DNA of 64,000 nt from Rhizobium sp. RU33A (GTDB lineage: Bacteria > Pseudomonadota > Alphaproteobacteria > Rhizobiales > Rhizobiaceae), in contig NZ_FTMQ01000001.1 of NCBI RefSeq assembly GCF_900156055.1, forward strand, positions 1,054,001-1,118,000, written 5' to 3'. Below, piece after piece: positions 27,758-35,521 of the stretch. Position 1 is the first letter of the stretch. Every line of letters begins with the position of its first letter. The notes beneath the pieces are model-generated. The model was not told where the DNA came from and made no database searches. It saw nothing but the letters and a program-made list of their open reading frames with translations. The position numbers and the translations under genes were made by a program.

Positions 27758-27931
27758 GGTGAAGGGTCTCCGAGGGCGGTTTGTGATCCTATAGACCGAC
27801 AGAGATCATGGTGCCAGAGATCAGTACCTCTTAGGGAATGGCGACTGTGACGCGACCTTTCACGACCATTGGCCACAACCGTTGATTTTCCTTTATTGAA
27901 CAAACCGCGAACATGCCCTAGCCTCTCCACC

Positions 27932-29119
27932 ATGGCGATTCCCGTCCCCAACACGCTCGCGCGAAAGATCTTCCTGGAACGGCAGGGCCTCTCCCGCTCG
28001 CCGACAAAGGCGCTCGGGCGTCAGGGGCTTTATGACCTGATCCATGATCTGGGCTTCGTTCAGGTCGACAGCATCCAGTGGGTCGAGCGTGCGCATCACC
28101 AGATCCTTTTCTCCCGCAACCAGACCTATCGGCCCAAAGATCTGCAGCACCTTCTCGAAAAGGATCGCTCGCTTTTCGAACACTGGACACATGACGCCTC
28201 GGTCATTCCCTCGGCCTTCTTCCCCTATTGGAAGCACCGCTTCGTCCGACGTGAAGAGCGCATCCGGCAGAACTGGGCGAAGTGGCGAGGGGAGGGCTTC
28301 GACCAGGCCTTCGAGGAGACCTATGCCCGCATCCGTGACCACGGTCCGGTCATGGCCCGCGATGTGAAGGCGGAGGACCACAAGTCCGGTGGCTGGTGGA
28401 ACTGGCATCCTTCAAAGACGGCGCTGGAATTTCTGTGGCATACCGGCAAACTGTCGATTGCCCGCCGCGAAGGTTTCCAGAAGGTCTATGACCTCTCCGA
28501 GCGGGTCATCCCCGCTGAACATCACGCAGCCGAAGTCGATCACGAAACTTTCGTCGACTGGGCCTGCCGGGCAGCACTCACCCGACTCGGCTTTGCCACC
28601 TCGGGCGAAATCGCCGCCTTTTTCGATATCGTCACTCCCGACGAGGCCAAGGCCTGGGTCGCCGCCCATCGCGATGAGCTGGAAGAACTGCTGCTCGAAA
28701 CCGTCGACGGCAAGCCGCGCGCCTCCTTTGCCTTCGCTGCCAAGGTTGCATCGCTCCTAGACGCCCCCGAGCCGCCCGCCCGCATCCGCGTGCTCTCCCC
28801 CTTCGATCCGCTGATCCGCGACCGGAACCGCACCGAACGCCTCTTTGGCTTCTTCTACCGCATCGAAGTCTTCGTGCCCGAGCCGAAGCGGCAATATGGC
28901 TATTACGTCTTCCCGCTGCTCGAGGGCGACCGCCTGATCGGTCGCATCGACATGAAGGCGGAACGCAGGGAAGGTCTTCTCGATGTCCGCCGCCTTTGGC
29001 TGGAGCCGGGCGTAAAGCCGACGGCCGGCCGCCTCGACAAGCTGGAAGCCGAATTCCAGCGTGTCGCCCGTTTTGCCGGCATGGAGGCTGTGCGCTTGCA
29101 GCCCGGCTGGCTCGGCTGA
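27932..29119 (+). CDS. Winged-helix protein of the YcaQ/AlkX crosslink-repair glycosylase family
   Basis: A 395-residue protein of the HTH_42 family. The N-terminal segment FVQVDSIQWVERAHHQILFSR is the diagnostic motif. E. coli YcaQ unhooks interstrand crosslinks and other N-alkyl lesions in DNA. The region VLSPFDPLIRDRNRTERLFGF is also typical. The ATG at 27932 gives the family N-terminus. No repair genes are adjacent, so this role rests on the family alone. Confidence 0.85.
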   Translation: MAIPVPNTLARKIFLERQGLSRSPTKALGRQGLYDLIHDLGFVQVDSIQWVERAHHQILFSRNQTYRPKDLQHLLEKDRSLFEHWTHDASVIPSAFFPYWKHRFVRREERIRQNWAKWRGEGFDQAFEETYARIRDHGPVMARDVKAEDHKSGGWWNWHPSKTALEFLWHTGKLSIARREGFQKVYDLSERVIPAEHHAAEVDHETFVDWACRAALTRLGFATSGEIAAFFDIVTPDEAKAWVAAHRDELEELLLETVDGKPRASFAFAAKVASLLDAPEPPARIRVLSPFDPLIRDRNRTERLFGFFYRIEVFVPEPKRQYGYYVFPLLEGDRLIGRIDMKAERREGLLDVRRLWLEPGVKPTAGRLDKLEAEFQRVARFAGMEAVRLQPGWLG

Positions 29120-29153
29120 ACAAACACAACCACCATAGACAGAAAGATCCGAC

Positions 29154-29570
29154 GTGACCGACAACAGCGCCTACCGCATCGAACCCCGTGTGCCCGCCGT
29201 CGACGACTACATGCGTCTTCGCCTTGAATCCGGCCTCACGCCGTTTGCCCGCGAAGCTGCGGAAAAAGGCCTGCCGAACTCGATCTTTGGCGTCAGCCTG
29301 ATGCTGGGAGACCAGACCGTCGGCATGGGCCGCATCATCGGCGATGGCGGCTGCTTCTTCCAGGTGACCGACATCGCCATCTTACCGGATCATCAGGGCA
29401 GGGGGCTCGCCAAATGGATCATGGCGGCACTCTCCGACTTCATCGCCACGCTGCCGAAGTCCGCCTATGTCAGCCTGATCGCCGACGTGCCCGCCAACCG
29501 TCTTTACAGCCAGTTCGGCTTCGACGAGACGGCACCGCGCTCGGTCGGCATGGCGCACCGGGTGATCTGA
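29154..29570 (+). CDS. GNAT family N-acetyltransferase
   Basis: A 138-residue GNAT protein with the acetyl-CoA loop LPDHQGRGLAKWIM and the C-terminal YSQFGF motif. It starts with GTG at 29154, 34 bp after the previous gene. Substrate unknown. Confidence 0.85.
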   Translation: MTDNSAYRIEPRVPAVDDYMRLRLESGLTPFAREAAEKGLPNSIFGVSLMLGDQTVGMGRIIGDGGCFFQVTDIAILPDHQGRGLAKWIMAALSDFIATLPKSAYVSLIADVPANRLYSQFGFDETAPRSVGMAHRVI

Positions 29571-29710
29571 CCATCCAGCGCTGCATGGCATGATTGTCCA
29601 AAATATGCATGCAACCTTTGGAGTTGTGAATTGGTCGCAACTCGCACAGTTCTTTCGCATAACCACCGCGCAGGGCCGCCACCGTGCCGCGGGAAAATTC
29701 TTTGCGAAAG

Positions 29711-31804
29711 ATGGATTTCATGCGCTCCTTGTCCCCCGCCACGATTGCGACGCATCTGTTTACCCTCCTTTCCGCCTCCGCCCTTTCCCCGTATGCGATT
29801 GCAGCGGATTTCGGTTGGGAGCAGATCGCTGATGTCCCCGGATCCACCTCCAATGCAACCGCATTAAGCGCGGACGGCAGCGTCGTGGTTGGTACAATCT
29901 CCACGCCTGACGCCATGGGCAATCCCATGGCCACCGTCACCAGCGGCTTTCGCTGGACATCCGCCTCGGGACTGACAAGTGCTGTCGCGGCCCCCTTCGG
30001 CTGGACCTCAATGTCAGTTACGGACGTCAACTCCGACGGGTCGGTCTATGTCGGCGCCCTCTTCGGGGGAAGCCCGACGCAAGCCTATCGAACGTCCATA
30101 ACCGCAGGCACGCAAGATTTGCTCGGCTTCTTGCCAGGCGGCACGTTCTCTCGCGCCACGGGTGTGAGCGGCGATGGAAACGTTGTTGCAGGCTGGGGCA
30201 CCTCGACCAACGGCAACCGCGCCTTCCGCTGGACCTATGATCCCGTCGCGCTGAGTGGCATCATGGTGGAGCTCGGCACTTCGAATGGACGAGACGCGTT
30301 TGCCAACGCGATCAGCCGCGATGGACGTGTCATCGTGGGCGCGCTCCAGGACTCCAGCTTCAGAGGTGAAGCTGCGTACTGGATAGAGAATGATGCCCCG
30401 GTCACGCTGGGCTATCTGCCGGGTGGCGACCAATCGACTGCCAACGCTGTAAACAGCGATGGCTCCGTCATTGTCGGAGAGGCGGTGCGGGCAGGCGGCG
30501 GGGTCAGCGCCTTCCGCTGGACAGCTGCGAGCGGCCTGGTCGATCTCGGCCGGCTGGGCCTCTTCAATTCCGAAGCCGTTGCAGTCAGCGATGACGGCAA
30601 CGTCGTCGTCGGGCGCACCGGTCGCATGGACGGCTCGTCTTCCGGGTTCCGCTGGACGGAAGCCAATGGCATGATCACCGTGGACGACTGGTTGCGCCAG
30701 AGTGGTGTTGCTCTCTCCGAAGATGTTACGAGCGTCGCCAATGCAGTCTCGGCCGACGGCACGGTCATTGTCGGAATGCTTCGCAACAGCAAGGCCTACA
30801 TCGCCCGCGGCGCAGCGGCAGACCCATCCGATCCCTCCGATCCCTCCGAGCCATCGGTCCCCGGTCACTCTGCCGGCATCATCGCGGTCGAAGATTACAT
30901 GCGAAGCTTCAACGGCCTGCCGCGCCATATCTTGGTGCCGCAGCAAGTCGCCGATCTCGCGATGAACGGCGCCAACTCCTCGCCTCTCTTCCATCGTCTG
31001 TCGGCGGGCCAGCGCTCGATCTGGGCCACGGGGGACATTGGTGCCGTCAGAAACGAGTTTGGCACAGGCCCGACAGCGACCGGCGAGATCGGTCTCGCCT
31101 ATGCCCCGACCGACGATGTCACGCTCCGGCTCGCGCTCGGCACCTCCTATTCCAAGGCGGATCTCGATCTCGGTGGCTTCAGCCGGGTTCAGGGGAGCTA
31201 TGTTCTGCCAGAAGCCAGTCTGGCCTTGGCGCCATCGGTCTATGCGACGCTCACCGGCTTTGCCAGCATTGGCGATTTGTCGATGCGCCGGGCCTACCTC
31301 AACGGCACCGGCACCGACATCTCCGAAGGCGAAGCGGACACCCGGACGCTCGGCTTCCGCGCCCGGCTCGACTGGCTCGATGCCTTCGAAGTACAGAGCG
31401 TCGCATTTACGCCCTACGCAAGCTTCACGCATCTGACGACGAAGACCGATGGCTATGCCGAGACTGGCGGAAGCTTCCCCGCCCGTTTCGACGAGACGAA
31501 AGGCACGTCCAACACGCTGCGCTTCGGTGTTGATGCCCGCCGTGATCTCAGTTCTTCGTTAAGCCTCGTCGGTCGCGGCGAAATCGCCCACCGTTTTGAG
31601 GACCAGGCCCCGAACACGCGCGGTGAAATTCTCGGCTTTTCCGGCTTCGATCTCGCTGGCGCGCCGATCGAGCAGACATGGTTGCGCGGCGCGATCGGGG
31701 TCCAGACGAAATCGGGGCCGCTGGAGGGACAGTTGATGTTGAATGCCTCGAGCCAGGGTGAGGGAAGCTACTGGCTGAGCGCCAGCACGCGCATCATATT
31801 CTGA
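29711..31804 (+). CDS. Autotransporter with HAF-repeat passenger
   Basis: About 697 residues: signal peptide (ending YAIA-ADFG), then seven or so HAF-type repeats with the core (S)xDGSVVVG spaced 50-60 residues, a linker DPSDPSDPSEPS, and a C-terminal beta-barrel of roughly 270 residues ending in aromatic F, as in outer-membrane autotransporters. The passenger is probably a beta-propeller-like surface domain. ATG 29711 and ATG 29720 are both possible starts. It is transcribed alone. Function could include adhesion; this is inference. Confidence 0.85.
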   Translation: MDFMRSLSPATIATHLFTLLSASALSPYAIAADFGWEQIADVPGSTSNATALSADGSVVVGTISTPDAMGNPMATVTSGFRWTSASGLTSAVAAPFGWTSMSVTDVNSDGSVYVGALFGGSPTQAYRTSITAGTQDLLGFLPGGTFSRATGVSGDGNVVAGWGTSTNGNRAFRWTYDPVALSGIMVELGTSNGRDAFANAISRDGRVIVGALQDSSFRGEAAYWIENDAPVTLGYLPGGDQSTANAVNSDGSVIVGEAVRAGGGVSAFRWTAASGLVDLGRLGLFNSEAVAVSDDGNVVVGRTGRMDGSSSGFRWTEANGMITVDDWLRQSGVALSEDVTSVANAVSADGTVIVGMLRNSKAYIARGAAADPSDPSDPSEPSVPGHSAGIIAVEDYMRSFNGLPRHILVPQQVADLAMNGANSSPLFHRLSAGQRSIWATGDIGAVRNEFGTGPTATGEIGLAYAPTDDVTLRLALGTSYSKADLDLGGFSRVQGSYVLPEASLALAPSVYATLTGFASIGDLSMRRAYLNGTGTDISEGEADTRTLGFRARLDWLDAFEVQSVAFTPYASFTHLTTKTDGYAETGGSFPARFDETKGTSNTLRFGVDARRDLSSSLSLVGRGEIAHRFEDQAPNTRGEILGFSGFDLAGAPIEQTWLRGAIGVQTKSGPLEGQLMLNASSQGEGSYWLSASTRIIF
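30821..30856 (+). repeat. Short tandem repeat encoding the Asp-Pro-Ser linker
   Basis: Units of nine bases close to GATCCCTCC are repeated about four times and encode DPS/EPS triplets between passenger and barrel. Slippage would change linker length by whole triplets without a frameshift. Confidence 0.6.
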
Positions 31805-31815
31805 AACGCCCGCCA

Positions 31816-31854
31816 TTGCGCTCGCCCTCAGATGACTTATATTATCATTGTCAT
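31816..31854 (+). promoter_or_regulatory. Weak promoter with inverted repeat before the Xre/RES pair
   Basis: TTGCGC (31816-31821), a 16-bp spacer and TATATT (31838-31843) could form a promoter. The -10 lies inside an inverted repeat ATGAC...GTCAT (31832-31854), a possible operator. Confidence 0.4.
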
Positions 31855-31872
31855 TTGAAGGAGTGATCAAAC

Positions 31873-32304
31873 ATGCTGCTCCCAGCCCAGACCTCTCCCG
31901 TGGCTGCTTCTCCGCCTCAAGGCTTCTCGATCGAAGCTGACAGGAAACGCCTTTCTGCGACGGCGCTGAAAGCCTTTCGCCGTCTGGTCATTCATTGGGA
32001 CCTGACCAGCCAGCAGGCGGCGGCGTTGCTCGGTGTCTCGCTCAGCACCTGGGAGCGGTTGAAACCCGAGAGCGTTACGAAAACCCTGAGCCAGGACCAG
32101 ATGACTCGGATCTCGGCGCTGACTGGCATCTACAAGGCACTGCATCTGCTGTTCGTCGATGCCATGGCCGACCGCTGGCCGATGCTGGAAAATACCGGGC
32201 CGCTCTTTGATCGCCGCACGCCCGTCGCTGCCATGATCGAGGGCGGCATCCCGCATATGCTCGAGGTGCGCCGCTACCTCGACGCCGTGCGCGGGGGCCT
32301 CTGA
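31873..32304 (+). CDS. Xre/MbcA/ParS-type antitoxin
   Basis: A 143-residue protein with an Xre-like helix-turn-helix (LTSQQAAALLGVSLSTWERLK, residues about 45-65) and the C-terminal MbcA/ParS toxin-binding domain ending MIEGGIPHMLEVRRYLDAVRGG. In such pairs the last residues cover the RES toxin active site. The next gene starts one base after its stop. GAAGGAG precedes the ATG. Confidence 0.88.
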   Translation: MLLPAQTSPVAASPPQGFSIEADRKRLSATALKAFRRLVIHWDLTSQQAAALLGVSLSTWERLKPESVTKTLSQDQMTRISALTGIYKALHLLFVDAMADRWPMLENTGPLFDRRTPVAAMIEGGIPHMLEVRRYLDAVRGGL

Positions 32305-32305
32305 C

Positions 32306-33004
32306 TTGGAAGTCGCCGGCGTTCCGGTGTGCACGCTTGCCTCTCCGAAGATCGTGCGTCTCGTCTCTACTGCACGCTTGCGGCAGGCGGTTCTCGCGCC
32401 GCTCGCCGATACGGCCGATGAACTTGCCGACCTCGCCGAGATCGAGGCAGCCACGTCGACCCGCATCCAGGCCCAGTCAACAGGCATTTCCGGGCTGGCT
32501 GCCAACGAGCTCGTCTACGACGTGCCGCATGCCCATTTCATCAATGCGAGCTTCGCCTATGCCAAGCCGCGCGAACCCAATCGCTTCAACGGTGACACCC
32601 GGGGTGCCTGGTATGCCGCGCTTGCCGTCGAAACCTGCCTCGCCGAAATCGCCTTTCACATGACGGAGTTCCTGTCACGAACCGGCGTTTTCGAAGCGGT
32701 GGCCGATTATGCGGAAATGCTCTGCAGCACGTCAGGAGAGTTTCTCGACCTGAGGACGCTGCCCGCTCATCCGTCGCTCTCGCCCGAAAAGGCACTCGGC
32801 TACCCGGAGGGCAACCGCCTGGCACTCGAAGCCAGGCGCGCAGGGCTGAACGGCATCGTCTACCCGTCAGTCCGCCATGACCGCGGAACCTGCTTCGCCA
32901 TCCTGCGTCCCGCTGCGGTCCAGTCGGTGCGCCAGGGCGACGTCTGGCGCCTGAGCTGGAAGGGCAGGCCTGAGCCGGTGATAGAGGGTCCCTTCGGGTT
33001 TTGA
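32306..33004 (+). CDS. RES domain toxin
   Basis: A 232-residue RES protein. Conserved features are the early arginine in KIVRLV, then NRFNGDTRGAWYAALAVETCLAE, and YPSVRHDRGTCFAIL near the end. RES toxins degrade NAD+ in the cell. The likely start is TTG at 32306, as no ATG or better codon exists before the conserved region; a weak start would keep toxin below antitoxin. The gene appears intact. Confidence 0.85.
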   Translation: MEVAGVPVCTLASPKIVRLVSTARLRQAVLAPLADTADELADLAEIEAATSTRIQAQSTGISGLAANELVYDVPHAHFINASFAYAKPREPNRFNGDTRGAWYAALAVETCLAEIAFHMTEFLSRTGVFEAVADYAEMLCSTSGEFLDLRTLPAHPSLSPEKALGYPEGNRLALEARRAGLNGIVYPSVRHDRGTCFAILRPAAVQSVRQGDVWRLSWKGRPEPVIEGPFGF

Positions 33005-33025
33005 GTTTTTCGGCGGCACTCGGGT

Positions 33026-33100
33026 CACCCCACCCTCCCCTTGAGGGGGAGGGTCGGACCGCAGGTCCGGGGTGGGGTCGTCAGGCGGCTGTAAGCCGCC
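33026..33100. repeat. Compound palindromic intergenic element
   Basis: Nested inverted repeats: an outer CACCCC/GGGGTG (33026-33031, 33069-33074), inside it hairpins ACCCTCCCC/GGGGAGGGT and CGGACC/GGTCCG, followed by GGCGGCT/AGCCGCC (33084-33100). The form and sequence resemble the dispersed palindromic elements common between rhizobial genes. Here it lies between convergent genes and could stop transcription from both sides. Confidence 0.65.
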
Positions 33101-33141
33101 CATGGCATCAGTCGAGGGGGGGGGAAGGCCCCGCTCAACCC

Positions 33142-34242
33142 TCAGACGATTTCGGTCGCTGAAATCTTGATCCCAAACCCTTCAAGACCGACATAGTGGC
33201 GCTCGCGCGACGAGAAGAGCCGGATCGAGGTGACGCCGAGATCCTTCAGGATCTGCGCACCGAGACCGATTTCCAGCCACTCGCTTTCGCGCGCCTGGGC
33301 TTCCGAGTGATCTTCGCGGTCGTGCTTGCCGCCGCGTGCGGTCGTGGAGACGCCGACACCCACGGAGCCCTCGCGCAGATAGACGATGACGCCGCGGCCC
33401 TTGTCGGCGATCCGCTTCATGATGCCGTCGACCTGCCGGTTGGTGCCGAACACGTCCTGGCCGACATGCTCGAGATGCAGGCGAACCGGAATGTCCTCGC
33501 CGTCCCGGATATCGCCGAAGACGACGGCGAGATGCTGCATCGGGTCCCAGGGGAGAGAATAGGCGAAGGCCTTGGCTACGCCGTAAGGGGTCTGCAGATC
33601 GAATTGGGAGACGAGTTGGATCAGCGTCTCCTTGCGCTGGCGATAGGCGATGAGATCGGCGACCGACACCTGCTTCAAGCCATGCTTGACGGCGAAATCG
33701 GCAACCTGCTGGCCACGCGTCACGGTGCCGTCGTCATTGACGAGTTCGCAGATGACACCGATCGGTGGCAGGCCCGCAAGCTTGCAGAGGTCGACGGCAG
33801 CTTCCGTGTGACCCGAACGCATGAGAACCCCGCCTTCGCGGGCGACCAGCGGGAAGATGTGCCCGGGGCGCACGAAATCGGCAGGGCCGACATTCGGGTT
33901 GGCGAGGTTGCGCACGGTGAGCGTCCGGTCGTCGGCGGAAATGCCGGTCGTCGTGCCATGCTTGAAGTCGACCGAAACGGTGAATGCGGTGGTGTGTGCG
34001 CTGTCGTTCTCCGCCACCATGGCCGAGAGGTTCAGGCGCTTGGCCTCCTCCTTCGGCATCGGCGTGCAGACGATGCCCGAGGTGTGACGTACGATGAAGG
34101 CCATCTTGTCGGCCGTGCAGTGAACGGCGGCAACGATCAGGTCCCCTTCGTTCTCGCGGCCGTCATCGTCGGTGACAACGACGATTTCGCCGGCTTCAAA
34201 GGCGCGGATCGCCTCGACGACGCGCTTCTGGTCATAGCTCAT
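33142..34242 (-). CDS. ribB: 3,4-dihydroxy-2-butanone 4-phosphate synthase with degenerate GTP cyclohydrolase II-like domain
   Basis: A 366-residue protein. Residues 1-200 form DHBP synthase (DDDGRENEGDL, RPGHIFPL, RSGHTEAAVDL), which makes the four-carbon unit of riboflavin from ribulose 5-phosphate. The C-terminal part resembles RibA, but the zinc-binding cysteines are absent: the region reads RLHLEHVGQDVFGTNRQVDG where RibA has cysteines at HxECLTGD and RCDCG. It is therefore a RibBX-like form without expected cyclohydrolase activity. It follows aroC by 9 bp. Confidence 0.93.
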   Translation of the reverse strand: MSYDQKRVVEAIRAFEAGEIVVVTDDDGRENEGDLIVAAVHCTADKMAFIVRHTSGIVCTPMPKEEAKRLNLSAMVAENDSAHTTAFTVSVDFKHGTTTGISADDRTLTVRNLANPNVGPADFVRPGHIFPLVAREGGVLMRSGHTEAAVDLCKLAGLPPIGVICELVNDDGTVTRGQQVADFAVKHGLKQVSVADLIAYRQRKETLIQLVSQFDLQTPYGVAKAFAYSLPWDPMQHLAVVFGDIRDGEDIPVRLHLEHVGQDVFGTNRQVDGIMKRIADKGRGVIVYLREGSVGVGVSTTARGGKHDREDHSEAQARESEWLEIGLGAQILKDLGVTSIRLFSSRERHYVGLEGFGIKISATEIV

Positions 34243-34251
34243 GGGAAGTCC

Positions 34252-35346
34252 TCATCTGGTCCGGCCGTTCTGGCCGCGGTCTCTCAGGATATGGTCGAGA
34301 ATGGTGCAGGCGAGCATCGCCTCGCCGACGGGCACGGCGCGAATACCGACGCAAGGGTCATGACGGCCCTTGGTGCGCACATCGACGTCGTTGCCATCGG
34401 CATCGATCGACCGCTTCTCGGTCAGGATCGACGAAGTCGGCTTGATGGCGAAACGCGCAACGATCGGCTCGCCAGTCGAAATGCCGCCGAGCACGCCGCC
34501 GGCATGGTTCGACAGGAAAACAGGCTTGCCGTCGGCCCCGATCCGCATCTCGTCGGCGTTCTCCTCACCGGTGATCTCGGCCGCCTGGAAGCCGTTGCCG
34601 ACCTCGACGCCCTTGACCGCATTGATCGACATTAGGCCCGCTGCGATCTCCTGGTCGAGCTTGCCATAGACGGGAGCCCCGATGCCGGCGGGCACGCCTT
34701 CGGCGATCACTTCGATGACTGCGCCGACAGAGGAGCCCGCCTTGCGGATGCCATCGAGATACTCTTCGAAGACGGGAACCATCGCAGCATCCGGGCAGAA
34801 GAACGGGTTCTGGTCGACCTGCGCCCAATCCCAGTTGTCGCGGTTGATCTTGTGCGTGCCGATCTGCACCAGCGCGCCGCGAATGGTGACGCCCGGCATG
34901 GCAAGGCGGGCCAGCGCACCAGCGGCCACACGGGCTGCCGTCTCGCGAGCGGACGATCGTCCACCGCCACGATAATCGCGGATCCCGTATTTCAGTTCAT
35001 AGGTGTAATCGGCATGGCCGGGACGATAACGCTTGGCAATATCGCCATAATCCTTGGAGCGCTGGTCGGTATTCTCGATGAACAGCGAGACCGGCGTGCC
35101 AGTCGTGATCATCGTGCCGTCTTCCTGCGGCATGACGCCGGAGAGCACCTTGACGATATCGTCTTCGCGCCGCTGGGTGACGAAGCGCGACTGGCCAGGT
35201 TTGCGCTTGTCCATGAAGACCTGCAGGTCCTCCTGGGCGAAGCGTACACCCGGAGGGCAGCCGTCGACGACCGCGCCGAGCGCCGGCCCGTGGCTTTCGC
35301 CCCAGGTGGTGACGCGGAAGAGATGACCGAAGGTATTGTGCGACAT
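34252..35346 (-). CDS. aroC: Chorismate synthase
   Basis: A 364-residue enzyme that turns EPSP into chorismate with reduced FMN. The start [20 protein letters not shown] and the signatures [16 protein letters not shown] and GRHDPC are typical. The ATG at 35346 fits the family N-terminus. The gene leads directly into ribB. Confidence 0.96.
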   Translation of the reverse strand: MSHNTFGHLFRVTTWGESHGPALGAVVDGCPPGVRFAQEDLQVFMDKRKPGQSRFVTQRREDDIVKVLSGVMPQEDGTMITTGTPVSLFIENTDQRSKDYGDIAKRYRPGHADYTYELKYGIRDYRGGGRSSARETAARVAAGALARLAMPGVTIRGALVQIGTHKINRDNWDWAQVDQNPFFCPDAAMVPVFEEYLDGIRKAGSSVGAVIEVIAEGVPAGIGAPVYGKLDQEIAAGLMSINAVKGVEVGNGFQAAEITGEENADEMRIGADGKPVFLSNHAGGVLGGISTGEPIVARFAIKPTSSILTEKRSIDADGNDVDVRTKGRHDPCVGIRAVPVGEAMLACTILDHILRDRGQNGRTR

Positions 35347-35521
35347 GCGTATGCTACCGTCCCATTCTCGCCTCCCGGAACGTCTTCCGGCGGGCCCTGC
35401 CTTGGATGGCGTCACTCATAGAGCAAATTGACAATTTCTGTGAAGCGCTTTTGCGCTGCGAGCCGCCGATTTGCGACGACACAGTGTCACCACGGGCGGC
35501 ATGATCCACCGCCGCGTGTGC

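Noticed and set aside
27758..27931. Possible BioR box or other operator before bioM
   Set aside because: CCTATAGACC matches only about 6 of 10 bases of the BioR consensus, and the TGATC...GATCA arms are short.
30014..31432. Long open frame antisense to the autotransporter
   Set aside because: It is a shadow of a high-GC gene; the sense protein has clear repeats and a barrel.
33196..34635. Long open frame antisense to ribB and aroC
   Set aside because: Both sense genes are well supported and the antisense product has no recognisable pattern.
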